Of a stretch of 17,178 bases of DNA, positions 6,656-14,983 are shown one piece after another. Position 1 is the first letter of the stretch. Each line of letters opens with the position of its first letter. The stretch is taken from positions 1 through 17,178 of the forward strand of contig JALHHV010000005.1 of the NCBI GenBank assembly GCA_022837365.1, in the 5' to 3' direction. The stretch is from Desulfovibrio sp. (GTDB lineage: Bacteria > Desulfobacterota > Desulfovibrionia > Desulfovibrionales > Desulfovibrionaceae). The notes below the pieces were generated by a model. The model made no database searches. It saw only the letters and a program-made list of their open reading frames with translations, and was not told where the DNA came from. Made by a program: the position numbers and the translations under genes.

Positions 6656-7532
6656 GGCCCAGGCTCCAGCGCACGTAATCGAGAAAGTCCGGGTCGCGCC
6701 GACGCAGGTAGCGCAGTCCGTAGATGGCGGCGATCATGCCGCGCCAGGCCAGGGCGTACGCCCTGCCGTGGTGTTTGCGGAAGTAGTACTCCTCGCTTTC
6801 AAGGTACTGCCGGACAAGCCTGCCCATGCTGCCGAAAAAACGGATGGTGCTGTGCCGGGCGGAATGGGTGATGCGGCAACTGTGCACGTAGGTCACGGCA
6901 TGGCCCGCCTGCCAGACGCGCCTGCACAGGTCCACTTCCTCGCAATAAAGAAAGAACTTCTCGTCGAAGCCGCCCACGGCGTGGAACACATCCGCCCGAA
7001 AGAGCATGCACGCCCCCAGCAGGCAGTCCACGTCGCGGGTGGAGGCGTGGTCCCAGTAGGAATAGTAGGGACGGCCGGTCAGCCTGTTGCCGGGCAGGCG
7101 GAACGTGAGCGTGGAATGCTCCAGGAGGTCGTTGCCGATGCTGAGGAAGGAACGCGCGGCCCCGTAGTGCACCCGGCCATCCGGCTCCAGCACCATGGGG
7201 CCGCAGGCCCCGGTGGCGGGGGTTGCGTCCAGAAAGCGGGAAAGCCCGGAGAGCACGTCGTCGTGCAGCCGGGTATCCGGGTTCAGGAACAGCAGGTGCC
7301 GCCCGCGCGCCCTGCTTGCGCCCAGGTTGCACCCTGCCCCGAACCCCGCGTTGCGCGTGTTGCGCACAAGCAGGTCCACCCTGCCCTCCAGCACGCCGGG
7401 GTCTTCGGCCGAGGCATTGTCCACCGCGATGATTTCGTACTCCAGCCCGGCGGCGTGCCGACGCACGGTGGCAACGGAGGCCAGTATCTCGTCCGCGCAA
7501 TTCCAGTTCACGTAGATGACGGATACGTCCAT
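6648..7532 (-). CDS. GT2 family glycosyltransferase (rhamnosyltransferase-like)
   Basis: 294-residue GT2 glycosyltransferase of the same subgroup as the gene ending at 4295. Motifs are IIAVDNAS (34-41), NAGFGAGCNLGASRA (61-75), FLNPDT (82-87) as the DxD-like site, GGFDEKFFLY (177-186) and EEVDLCRR (188-195). The C-terminal region is basic and hydrophobic (WRGMIAAIYGLRYLRRR), which fits peripheral attachment to the inner membrane. The start is ATG 7532, sharing one base with the TGA stop of the upstream GT4 gene (TGATG); reading on to 7571 would add 13 residues inside that gene and is less likely. The two rhamnosyltransferase-like enzymes in one operon suggest two similar sugars or linkages in the repeat unit, which is inference. 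Confidence 0.9.
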   Translation of the reverse strand: MDVSVIYVNWNCADEILASVATVRRHAAGLEYEIIAVDNASAEDPGVLEGRVDLLVRNTRNAGFGAGCNLGASRARGRHLLFLNPDTRLHDDVLSGLSRFLDATPATGACGPMVLEPDGRVHYGAARSFLSIGNDLLEHSTLTFRLPGNRLTGRPYYSYWDHASTRDVDCLLGACMLFRADVFHAVGGFDEKFFLYCEEVDLCRRVWQAGHAVTYVHSCRITHSARHSTIRFFGSMGRLVRQYLESEEYYFRKHHGRAYALAWRGMIAAIYGLRYLRRRDPDFLDYVRWSLGHD

Positions 7533-8725
7533 CAGCGTCGCCTCCCATCCTTGCGCATGGCGTCGGCGCACAAGGTCTCGTACACGTCCGACGTGGAACG
7601 CAGCATGCCCGGCAGGCTGAAATCGCGGGCGACCATGTCGCGCCCGGCCATGCCGAACCGGTGGCGCAGCGCGGGCCTGTCCAGCAGCGTGGCCAGGCTC
7701 CGGGTCATGGCCTCGTCATCCCCGGGCGGGACCAGAAAACCCGTCTCACCGTGGCGGATGCAGTCGCGCACCCCCTGCACGTCGCTGCCTATCAGCGGCC
7801 TGGCGTGCGCCGCGGCCTCCAGCGCCACGTAGGGGCATCCCTCCACCCTGGAGGGCAGCACCACGATGTCGGCGGCGGCCATCAGGCGGTCCATGTCCTC
7901 CCGCCAGCCGAGAAACATGACCTTTCCGGCAAGCCGGGGACCGGCCGCGAGCCGTTCGAGGAGTTCGCGCTCTTCGCCGGTACCGGCCAGCAGCACCCGC
8001 ACTTCCGGGCCTGTTCCGTTCAGCCCGGCCACGCCCCTCAGCAGCGCCTGCACGTCCTTCTGCGGCTCGAAGCGGGACGGGCAGAGGATCAGCCGCAGTC
8101 CTTCCCCGAGGGCACCCGCGAGGCCCAGCTCGCGCAGGATGGCGTGGCGCGCGCCGTCGTCGGGCAGCGGCGGAAGCGCCACGCCGTTGTTGATCTGCCG
8201 GATGCGCTCCGTGCCCATGTCGCGGCGCAGGGCCGCGCATTCGGAGGCCGAAACGGCGATCATGCTGTCGCACAGGGGCAGCAGCGCCTTTTCCGCCATC
8301 AGGCAGGCACGCCGTTTGATGCCCTTGAAGCATTGGTAGAACATCAGGTGCGGCGTGTAGACCACGCGCATGGCCGGGGCGAACAGGCGGGCGATGCGCC
8401 CCACCGCGCCCCCCATGGTCGAGTGGCAGTGCAGCACGTCGGGCTTCAGTTCGCGCAGCAGGGGAATGAGCCGGGCAATGGCGCGGGCCACCATGTCCGG
8501 CGTGGGGCGGCGCGGCAGCTCAAGGGTCAGGAACGGCAGGCCCAGGGCGTTGAAGGCGCGCTGGTAGGCGCCGCCCCCTTCGTCCAGTTGCGGATCGGCC
8601 GTCTTGTCCGGAAAGATGCCCACGACCTCGTACCTGTCGCGGTCCAGCCCGGCAGCCAGGTCCAGCACGTGGCGCTTCACCCCGCCGAGCGAGTTGGTGA
8701 GCAGCAGGATCCTCAGGCGCTTCAT
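7532..8725 (-). CDS. GT4 family glycosyltransferase
   Basis: 397-residue GT-B glycosyltransferase of family 4. The N-terminal acceptor domain opens MKRLRILLLTNSLGGVKRHV with the glycine-rich loop that follows the first strand, then KPDVLHCHS (94-102) and VVYTPH (121-126). The donor domain has CPSRFEPQKD (215-224), VRVLLAGTG (242-250) and the retaining-enzyme EX7E motif within VEGCPYVALE (E295 and E303). Length and motif order are normal for the family. ATG 8725 overlaps the stop of the upstream polymerase-like gene as ATGA, with GGGAGG upstream. It probably adds one sugar of the repeat unit on the cytosolic side before flipping. It is clearly a different subgroup from the plus-strand GT4 at 1898-2989. 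The family is certain and the donor unknown. Confidence 0.92.
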   Translation of the reverse strand: MKRLRILLLTNSLGGVKRHVLDLAAGLDRDRYEVVGIFPDKTADPQLDEGGGAYQRAFNALGLPFLTLELPRRPTPDMVARAIARLIPLLRELKPDVLHCHSTMGGAVGRIARLFAPAMRVVYTPHLMFYQCFKGIKRRACLMAEKALLPLCDSMIAVSASECAALRRDMGTERIRQINNGVALPPLPDDGARHAILRELGLAGALGEGLRLILCPSRFEPQKDVQALLRGVAGLNGTGPEVRVLLAGTGEERELLERLAAGPRLAGKVMFLGWREDMDRLMAAADIVVLPSRVEGCPYVALEAAAHARPLIGSDVQGVRDCIRHGETGFLVPPGDDEAMTRSLATLLDRPALRHRFGMAGRDMVARDFSLPGMLRSTSDVYETLCADAMRKDGRRR

Positions 8726-10242
8726 GGGGTCGCGCCTCCCTGGGGCAGGCGCGCGGGCGCGGCGGGGGGCGCGGGGGCGTCCTGCCCTGCGCCGGGCGCT
8801 GATGCGCCCTGCTCCGCGAGGGCAAGGGCCATGGCGGCGAGGATGAAAAACAACCGCGTGACCTTGGTGAAGAAGTGCAAGTCCGCCAGCAGCCCGGCCG
8901 TCACGTATATGGCCATGCTCGCAAGCGCCATCTGCACGAACCGCGCGTCGCATGCCCGTCCGCCCAGGACCAGCCGCCGCATTCCCGTCCGGACCCGCCA
9001 GACAAGGTAGCCGAGCAGCCAGAGAAGCCCGGCCAGCCCCACCAACCCCTGCTCGGCCGCCGTGGTGAGGAAGATGTTGTCCGCGACCTTGATGGTCTGC
9101 ACTTCGGACCGGATATCCATGGGAACCGCGCCCATGTGCTCCGTGTAGACGTTCTTGAAATTCATGTAGCCTATGCCGGCGGGCATGTTGTCCGCAAATA
9201 TCCGGAAGGCGACGCCCCAGTAGAAGAACCGCATCACGAGGTTTCGTGGCGCGAGGACGCGGTCGAAGAACGGATGTCCCTCGAACATCGCGCTGGCCGC
9301 CGCCAGCAGGGACAGCCCCACGAGGCACAGGGGCACGGCCCAGCGGCGCAGGCGGGGGTGGGCCAGCGCGACCACCGCCATGGCGAACCATACCCCACGG
9401 GTGAAGTTGACCACCAGAAACGCGAGCGGAAGCAGCAGGAGCGCGGCGGCGGCAACGCGGTTTCGCATGTCCTTCGCGCACAGGTAGACGAAGGGCACGC
9501 ACATGGCCACGAATGTCCCGGCCTCCGACGGGTGGAAGAAGATCACGTACGGCCGGTAGAAGGCGTTCAGGCGCTGGAGCAGCCGGGGCGAGATGAACAG
9601 TTGCTTGTAATCGGGCAGGTTCTTCGCGGCGTACTCGATGAGCGGGTTGTACTTGAACGCGAACTCCACCAGTCCCCCGGCGGCGAGCAGCACCCCGACA
9701 AGCGCGAGGACGCGCGTGAAAAGGACGGCCCGTTCGCTGTCCGTTTCGAGCAGGAACACGAGATAGAGCAGGTAGCCGAGGACGACGGTTTCAAGAAACG
9801 TCCGCAGGGCCACGTAGGTGGCGGCGTTAAGCAGAAAGCCGAAGGCCAGCAGAAGGATGGCCGCCAGCGGCGCGAACAGCAGGCCGGGGGATGGCGCGGC
9901 GGTGCGCGCCCTTCCCGTCACCGCCCGAAGCAGCACCGAGGGCAGGATCAGTGCGAACAGCACCTCTTCCGCCGAGATGAAAGGGAATATCCCCCGGGCC
10001 CCCACGTCGAGGCCGAAAAAAAACGGAGAAAGGCCAAGGAGGAGCAGTTGCAGGCACAGCGCCGGCGTGGGGGCAAGACCGGCCAGCAGCGCCCCTGCCA
10101 GCCCCGCCATGGCCAGCGCCGAGATCAGCAGGCCGGTTTCGGCCATGCCGAGGACGAGAAGCGCCACGGGCACGGCCATGGCCAGCGGTATGCCGACCAT
10201 GCGCGAGAAGCGGGGCGTGAGGTGCGCGAGGCTTCTTCTCAT
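8722..10242 (-). CDS. O-antigen polymerase/ligase-type membrane protein (Wzy/WaaL-like)
   Basis: 506-residue polytopic inner-membrane protein with many hydrophobic segments from about residue 15 to 465 and a large periplasmic loop around 315-390. The Wzy_C (O-antigen ligase) signature FTRGVWFA (280-287) follows a transmembrane stretch. Other family-like parts are FFHPSEAGTF (235-244), PAGIGYMNF (364-372 region) and DNIFLTTAAEQGLVG (388-402), where family members often have HN. It should polymerise undecaprenyl-linked repeat units in the periplasm; a ligase role cannot be separated from a polymerase role by sequence alone, but the neighbouring flippase and chain-length protein favour polymerase. 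ATG 10242 overlaps the flippase stop as ATGA. The tail after about residue 467 is Ala/Pro-rich and probably disordered. Confidence 0.85.
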   Translation of the reverse strand: MRRSLAHLTPRFSRMVGIPLAMAVPVALLVLGMAETGLLISALAMAGLAGALLAGLAPTPALCLQLLLLGLSPFFFGLDVGARGIFPFISAEEVLFALILPSVLLRAVTGRARTAAPSPGLLFAPLAAILLLAFGFLLNAATYVALRTFLETVVLGYLLYLVFLLETDSERAVLFTRVLALVGVLLAAGGLVEFAFKYNPLIEYAAKNLPDYKQLFISPRLLQRLNAFYRPYVIFFHPSEAGTFVAMCVPFVYLCAKDMRNRVAAAALLLLPLAFLVVNFTRGVWFAMAVVALAHPRLRRWAVPLCLVGLSLLAAASAMFEGHPFFDRVLAPRNLVMRFFYWGVAFRIFADNMPAGIGYMNFKNVYTEHMGAVPMDIRSEVQTIKVADNIFLTTAAEQGLVGLAGLLWLLGYLVWRVRTGMRRLVLGGRACDARFVQMALASMAIYVTAGLLADLHFFTKVTRLFFILAAMALALAEQGASAPGAGQDAPAPPAAPARLPQGGATP

Positions 10243-11567
10243 CGGGGTGCACCTGCCTCGGTGGCGGGTTCGGCGGGCGCCCACAGCACGTCGCGCAGCC
10301 CGGCCGTGAAAAGGACGAGGCTGACGCATTCGCAGACGAACGTGGCGATGGCCGCGCCGGTGATGGAGTAGAAGGGGATGAGCAGGAGGTTCAGCGCCAC
10401 GTTCAAGGTCATCATCGCAAAGGCCAGGCGGACAAGCATGCCGATCCGGCCCATGGCGATGGCTATGTTCGCGAACATGGACGCGATGTAGACGAGCGGA
10501 CAGGCGGCCATGAGCCAGACAAGCACCGTGGCGGCCTGCCCGTATGCGGTGCCGAACAGTCCCAGGATTTCCTCGCGAAACGCGATGACGCCGAGGCTCG
10601 CGGGCACCATGACCACAAGGCCGGAGAGGATGATGACGGTGAACGGGGCGCCGCGCCCGCGGCGGGCCAGCATGGGGAAGACGGCGGCAAGGTAGCCGGT
10701 GAAGACGGCGGCCATGACGTCCAGGACACGGTAGGCCACATGATAGAGGCCCGTATCGCTGAAGGTGGTCATGCGCGCCAGCAGGAACACGTCGATCCGG
10801 AAGTAGATGCCGGCCATGACCTCGACGGCCAGCAGCCGGGCGGCTTCGGACAGCAGTTGCCGCATGGCCGGAGGGCATGCGCGGATGTGGCCGGGCAGCG
10901 CCCGGAGCAGCCGGGCGAGTTCATTGCCGTGTTCGCCCGTCATGCACAGCAGCGCGCACAGGCGGACGATGCCCGTGGCGGGCAGCAACAGCAGCAGGAC
11001 CGGGAACCCGTACCAGCCGAGCCATGCCCCGAGCAGAATGAGGAACTGCGTCCCCCGTTCGGCCAGTTGGGCAAGGGCAGGCTCCATCATGCGCTCTCGG
11101 GCCATGTACAGGCTTTCCACAAGCCGGGCCATGGCCACCGGGACCGCGCCGGACATGTAGACGACGACCTGCGGGCGGATTCCGCCAAATTCCGGGTACA
11201 TGGCGAACAGCAGGACGGTGATCGCGCCCGCGCCCAGCACCGAAGCGCACAATTTCAGGAGCAGGGCGGCGGAGACAAGCCCGGCCGGGTCCTCTGCCCC
11301 GCGGGCAAGGTCGCGCACCAGTATCTTGTCCAGGCTCAGGTTGCCCGCCAGCTCGGCGAAGATCATGCCGGTCACGAGCACGGCATACGTGCCGACGTCC
11401 GCGCTGGAGTACGCGCGCGCAAGCAGGATGAACCCGCCGTACCCGATGATTCGCGCGATCAGGTTCGCCGCCGTCAGCCACGCCGTGTTGGCGAGCAGGC
11501 GGACGGAAGACGCCGGGGCAGGCCGGGGCGTATCGCCCGCGGCCGCGCTGTTGGCTTGCGCGTTCAT
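10239..11567 (-). CDS. Wzx-type polysaccharide flippase
   Basis: 442-residue polytopic membrane protein of the MOP/PST superfamily, expected to move lipid-linked repeat units from the cytosolic to the periplasmic face. After a short polar Ala/Pro-rich start (1-20) comes VRLLANTAWLTAANLIARI, the usual first helix, then GGFILLARAYSSADVGTYAV (44-63), the conserved loop of this family. About twelve hydrophobic segments can be picked out, including an IDVFLLARM segment in the middle that fits the start of the second half-bundle, and LNVALNLLLIPFYSITGAAI near the end. Length is normal. ATG 11567 overlaps the upstream acyltransferase stop as ATGA, with GAGG upstream. Its place directly before the polymerase-like gene supports a Wzx/Wzy-dependent pathway. 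Confidence 0.9.
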   Translation of the reverse strand: MNAQANSAAAGDTPRPAPASSVRLLANTAWLTAANLIARIIGYGGFILLARAYSSADVGTYAVLVTGMIFAELAGNLSLDKILVRDLARGAEDPAGLVSAALLLKLCASVLGAGAITVLLFAMYPEFGGIRPQVVVYMSGAVPVAMARLVESLYMARERMMEPALAQLAERGTQFLILLGAWLGWYGFPVLLLLLPATGIVRLCALLCMTGEHGNELARLLRALPGHIRACPPAMRQLLSEAARLLAVEVMAGIYFRIDVFLLARMTTFSDTGLYHVAYRVLDVMAAVFTGYLAAVFPMLARRGRGAPFTVIILSGLVVMVPASLGVIAFREEILGLFGTAYGQAATVLVWLMAACPLVYIASMFANIAIAMGRIGMLVRLAFAMMTLNVALNLLLIPFYSITGAAIATFVCECVSLVLFTAGLRDVLWAPAEPATEAGAPR

Positions 11568-12289
11568 GCATCCTCGCCGCTGCGCAGCATTTTCAGGTCG
11601 GCCTCGCTCAGGCGGGCGAAGGAAGAAGGAGAGTCCCACACCCAACTGACGTTCTCGCGGATGACCCTGGCGGGCGCGCCCACCGCGAGGCAGCGCGGAG
11701 GTATTTCGCGCAGGACTATGGAACGGGCTCCCACCACGGAATGGTCGCCCACCACCGCCCCCTTCATCACCAGCACCTGAAGCCCCATCCACACGTTGCG
11801 GCCGATGCGGATGTCCGCTCCGCGATTCAGCGGCGCCCCCGTGTCCAGGTCCACGATGGCGTGCGAGTCGGTGGTGCGCATGTCCAGCCCCTCGGCAAGG
11901 CCGCAATCGTCGCCGATGAAGATGGATGTGCCCGTCTCCGCGGCGGAGAGCTTGCCCCCGTTCATCCTGACCCGCTGGCCGATGTAGATGCCGCAGTCCT
12001 GCATTTCGAAGTGGAAATTTTCGTCCACGGCCCAGGTGTCGCGGCCGATATGCAACTGGTGGCCCGTACCGCGCATGCGGATGGACACGGTCTTGAGAAA
12101 GCAGCCCGCTTCGATGTTGATTTCGTTGTCCGAGCCTTCGATGTCGATCTCGACATCGCGCAGCGCCGCAAGCTGCATCCGGATGCGGTTGCGGGGACCC
12201 TTTATCCTGGTGCGCACCCCCAACATGTTCAGGCAACGCCGGCATATGCGGTAGAGAGGTTTGGGCAGCATGGCGGACAGTCGGCCCAT
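11564..12289 (-). CDS. Hexapeptide-repeat acyltransferase (colanic acid/maltose acetyltransferase-like)
   Basis: 241-residue left-handed beta-helix protein, probably an O- or N-acyltransferase using acetyl-CoA or another acyl-CoA to decorate a sugar of the repeat unit. Hexapeptide-like turns run from about 45 to 215 (IDIEGSDNEINIEAG, IYIGQRVRMNGG, IFIGDDCGLAEG, IRIGRNVWMGLQVLVMKGA, VVGDHSVVGARSIV). TDSHAIVDLDTG holds the His expected to act as catalytic base, as in WcaF/Maa-type enzymes. The end VAVGAPAR-like stretch (LAVGAPARVIRENVSW) is typical of the family. ATG 12289 follows AGGAG. A 59-base gap separates it from the preceding acyltransferase gene, one of only three junctions in the operon that do not overlap. 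Substrate is unknown. Confidence 0.87.
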   Translation of the reverse strand: MGRLSAMLPKPLYRICRRCLNMLGVRTRIKGPRNRIRMQLAALRDVEIDIEGSDNEINIEAGCFLKTVSIRMRGTGHQLHIGRDTWAVDENFHFEMQDCGIYIGQRVRMNGGKLSAAETGTSIFIGDDCGLAEGLDMRTTDSHAIVDLDTGAPLNRGADIRIGRNVWMGLQVLVMKGAVVGDHSVVGARSIVLREIPPRCLAVGAPARVIRENVSWVWDSPSSFARLSEADLKMLRSGEDA

Positions 12290-12311
12290 GGCGTTCTCCT
12301 GATCTGCCTGT

Positions 12312-12336
12312 CCGGGCGGCCGGAACGACGGCCCGG
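12312..12336 (-). other. GC-rich hairpin in the acyltransferase gap
   Basis: CCGGGC (12312-12317) and GCCCGG (12331-12336) can pair as a 6-bp stem around a 13-base loop in the 59-base gap between two acyltransferase genes. There is no T-run after it on the minus strand, so it is not a standard intrinsic terminator. It could affect mRNA stability or attenuate downstream expression, or mean nothing in GC-rich DNA. Confidence 0.25.
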
Positions 12337-12348
12337 GCGGGGCTGGCC

Positions 12349-12948
12349 TTACGCGGGCGAAACCCAGCCGCCGCGTTCGGGGTCATATGTCCGGACCACG
12401 CGGGCGGGGTTGCCGACGGCAAAGCTGAAGTCCGGAATCACCCCGCGCACCACGGAGTTCGGCCCGATATAGACGTGGCGGCCGATCTGCGTGCCGGGGG
12501 CGATGACGGTGTTCGCGGCAATGTAGGAGTCCGGTCCGATGGTCACGGGTTTCGGCTCGCTGAGGGGGCCGTACAGTATGGGCTGGTCGCAGTAGGTATA
12601 GTCGTGGAAGTGGTCCGTGACGATGCAGTTCAGCCCGATGGCTGCGTTTTCTCCGATGTGCATGGTGGACGCCACGGAGATTTTCACGTTTGCGCCAATG
12701 ATCGCGCCATCGCCAAGTTCGAGGTACGGCGTGTAGGTACGGTCGAACCATGATTCCACCATGGTGATCCACGCCTGCCCCATGATACGGCAACGTTCTC
12801 CCATGGCCATGTACTGCGGAAAATCAACGCGGACGGGAAAGAAGATTATGGTTCCTTTTCCCATGCGCTTGAAGGAAGAACGCAGAAGCAGCGTGTAGAG
12901 TTTTGCCATCCGCATCGATGTCTTGTGCTGGATCGCAAAGATGTCCAT
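12349..12948 (-). CDS. Hexapeptide-repeat acyltransferase (LbetaH family)
   Basis: 199-residue acyltransferase of the left-handed beta-helix class, smaller than its downstream neighbour. The N-terminal helix region (1-30) is basic. Repeat turns follow (LELGDGAIIGANVKISVAS, MHIGENAAIGLNCIVTDH, VTIGPDSYIAANTVIAPG, TQIGRHVYIGPNSVVRG) and the end FAVGNPARVVRTYD is the family signature. TDHFHDYTY holds the likely catalytic His. It resembles WbbJ/CapG-type O-acetyltransferases more than lipid A enzymes, and probably modifies the polysaccharide repeat unit in the cytosol. ATG 12948 shares a base with the TAA stop of the chain-length gene (TAATG). With the next gene it gives two separate decorating enzymes, so two acyl groups or two sites are likely (inference). 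Confidence 0.87.
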   Translation of the reverse strand: MDIFAIQHKTSMRMAKLYTLLLRSSFKRMGKGTIIFFPVRVDFPQYMAMGERCRIMGQAWITMVESWFDRTYTPYLELGDGAIIGANVKISVASTMHIGENAAIGLNCIVTDHFHDYTYCDQPILYGPLSEPKPVTIGPDSYIAANTVIAPGTQIGRHVYIGPNSVVRGVIPDFSFAVGNPARVVRTYDPERGGWVSPA

Positions 12949-14945
12949 TATACCGCCCCGTATATCTGCCGTGGAATGTGGAAGATGCGCTTGTTGAGCA
13001 GCAGGCCGATATTCTCGAAACCATAGCCTGTCAGCACGTCGATGCAGTAGGCGATGGAGTGGCGGTTGGTCCGTTCCGCCTCGACCACGTACACGATCTG
13101 GTCCACATGGCGCCGGAGAAGCACGAGGTCGGGAAAGCTGTTGACCGGAGGCGCGGTGACGAACACCTGGTCGAACTCCCGCGTGAGTTCCTTGAGGATG
13201 TCGAAACGGAGTTCGTCGGCCATGTTGCCCGGGTGGTACTGGAATAGTGTCACCCCGTCGGCCACGATGTGGTTGAAGCTCGTTCCCGCAGGGGGCGTGG
13301 CAAGGCTTGCCGTCACCGGAGCGGGAGAGAAGTTCGCGAAGGCCACCTTCTTGCGGGGATAGGCGGCGGCGAAGCGGGCAAGGTTGACCCCGACGGTGCG
13401 CGCTCCTTCGGACGGCTGCGAACTGGCGACCAGGACCACCTTGTCCTTTCCGGCGTGCGCGATGTTGAGATAGATGCGCTGGAATTCACGCAGGAGATCC
13501 GCAGGAAAGGGCAGCGAAGGAGAGATGGCGGGCTCTCCGGCGGCGGTGACGCGGCGCGGCAGCACGCCCAGCACGCCCAGCTTCAGGGCGCGGGCGGCCT
13601 GCTCCGGCGTGGTGAACGTGCTGTCGGTGAGGTGAAGCGCGATGATCAGGGCGCAGTTGCCGAAGACGAGCAGGAGCAGCGACAACGCCATCGTCTTCTT
13701 CAGGTTCGGCTTGGCGGGGGACCGCGCCAGCGACGGCTGCTCGATCACCGAAATGTTGGTGATGTCGCTTTGCGCCGCGCTGTTGCGGATCATGCTGGCC
13801 GTGTATTCCTTGTGGTATTTCTCGTAGGTGGCCTCCGCAAGGTCGGCGTCCTTGCGCAACACGTCGTATTCCTGCGCGTCGCCGGAGGTCCGGGCTATCT
13901 CGGCGGCGATGTCGCCCAGCCGTTGCTGCAGTTCGGCGATCCTTGCTGCCTGCCCGCTGGTTTCGGCGGACAGGGTAAGCAGGGTCTGGTTGAGAGAGGC
14001 GTAGGTGTCGCTCAGCCGGCGGTCGCGGGTGTCGGTGACGCTTTCCGGTTCGCCGCCGATCATCTGCCTGAGCAGGGCAATTTCGCCATCGATGTCCCGG
14101 ACGAGCCTTGAAGTTTCCGTGTACCGCTCTCTCAGGCTCTGTCTTTCGATCAGGGCGTCGTTCAGCCTGCCCTGCAATTTGTTCAACTGCGTGTTGCGGG
14201 CGTCCACCACGCTGTATTCCTCGTATCGGGGAACGCTGCCCAGAATGCCTTCGAGGCGGTTTTTCTTCTTGAGGTTGTGTTCGTAGTCCGATGTCGCGTC
14301 AATGATGACCTGGCGAACCCTGTCATACTGCTGCAACAGCATGGCTACCTGGTTGTTGTCATAGATCTTGTGCTCGTTCACGAACTCGTGCAGGCGTCCG
14401 AGCGCCGCATCGTACCTGGCGCGGGAGTCGACGACATTTTTTTTCAGAAAATCGATTTCGTTGGTGTCCCGGTATGCGCTTATGTGATGCTTCTGGAACT
14501 CTTCGAGATAAATGGAAAGAACCTTCCTGGCTATTTCGGCGTCGGGAAAGGTGAAGGAGACTTGAAGCGTGTCGGAATCGAGAATCGTCTTTACGTCGAT
14601 GTTGTCGGTTAGGAGCTTGGCTATGCCGTCCTTGTCTTCCGTAATGGCGTCCTGCCCTGAAAGCCTTGCCGCAACAGCCTGAACGACATCCGAGCTTTTC
14701 AGTATCTGGCTTTCGTTGTTGATTTCCTGCTCTCGCCTGGTGATGTATACGTTGTTTTCTCCGGACGTGATGGTGCCCACCTGCTCCTGACCAAGACGTA
14801 CGAGCAGGTTCGCGGTCGAGGTGTAGTATTTTTTCGTTGCGAACGCATACACCAACGTTGCCGCAAGCACGAACACGCTGAAGATGATGGCTGGGCGTTG
14901 GTATCGGAAAACGATGTTGAGTATGTCACGAGTTGTGGTGGCCAA
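12948..14945 (-). CDS. Wzc/GumC-like chain-length protein with degenerate BY-kinase domain, TTG start
   Basis: 665-residue polysaccharide co-polymerase. TM1 lies at about 19-36, a Wzz-type periplasmic region with long coiled coil at 40-400, the proline-rich PSLARSPAKPN (404-414) and TM2 at 419-438, as in the Wzz/Wzc/GumC family. The cytosolic part (about 485-665) aligns by eye with bacterial tyrosine kinases, but the catalytic motifs are gone. The Walker A region reads SSQPSEGART (508-517) where family members have GEGKS/T, the A' region reads KVAFANFS (533-540) without its Asp, and Walker B reads FDQVFVTAPP (591-600) without its Asp. The C-terminus has no tyrosine cluster. The frame is intact. 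The TTG start at 14945 has GAGG six bases before it and no nearby ATG. It likely sets chain length and bridges to the Wza-like lipoprotein without kinase activity. Confidence 0.9.
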   Translation of the reverse strand: MATTTRDILNIVFRYQRPAIIFSVFVLAATLVYAFATKKYYTSTANLLVRLGQEQVGTITSGENNVYITRREQEINNESQILKSSDVVQAVAARLSGQDAITEDKDGIAKLLTDNIDVKTILDSDTLQVSFTFPDAEIARKVLSIYLEEFQKHHISAYRDTNEIDFLKKNVVDSRARYDAALGRLHEFVNEHKIYDNNQVAMLLQQYDRVRQVIIDATSDYEHNLKKKNRLEGILGSVPRYEEYSVVDARNTQLNKLQGRLNDALIERQSLRERYTETSRLVRDIDGEIALLRQMIGGEPESVTDTRDRRLSDTYASLNQTLLTLSAETSGQAARIAELQQRLGDIAAEIARTSGDAQEYDVLRKDADLAEATYEKYHKEYTASMIRNSAAQSDITNISVIEQPSLARSPAKPNLKKTMALSLLLLVFGNCALIIALHLTDSTFTTPEQAARALKLGVLGVLPRRVTAAGEPAISPSLPFPADLLREFQRIYLNIAHAGKDKVVLVASSQPSEGARTVGVNLARFAAAYPRKKVAFANFSPAPVTASLATPPAGTSFNHIVADGVTLFQYHPGNMADELRFDILKELTREFDQVFVTAPPVNSFPDLVLLRRHVDQIVYVVEAERTNRHSIAYCIDVLTGYGFENIGLLLNKRIFHIPRQIYGAV

Positions 14946-14965
14946 GGTGATCCTCGCTGTTGCTA
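14946..14965 (-). promoter_or_regulatory. Ribosome site supporting a TTG start
   Basis: On the minus strand GAGGATCACC lies directly before TTG at 14945, placing GAGG six bases from the start. No ATG or GTG in frame is close by, so this site decides the start of the chain-length protein. Confidence 0.6.
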
Positions 14966-14983
14966 GCGGTTCATGCCACTATG

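Noticed and set aside
6249..7832. 527-codon plus-strand open frame across two GT2 genes and the GT4 end
   Set aside because: It crosses three convincing minus-strand genes, lacks any recognisable motif and has shadow-type composition.
8875..10371. 498-codon plus-strand open frame opposite the polymerase-like gene
   Set aside because: It is rich in His, Gln, Arg and Glu, as expected from antisense of hydrophobic membrane-protein codons, and has no domain features.
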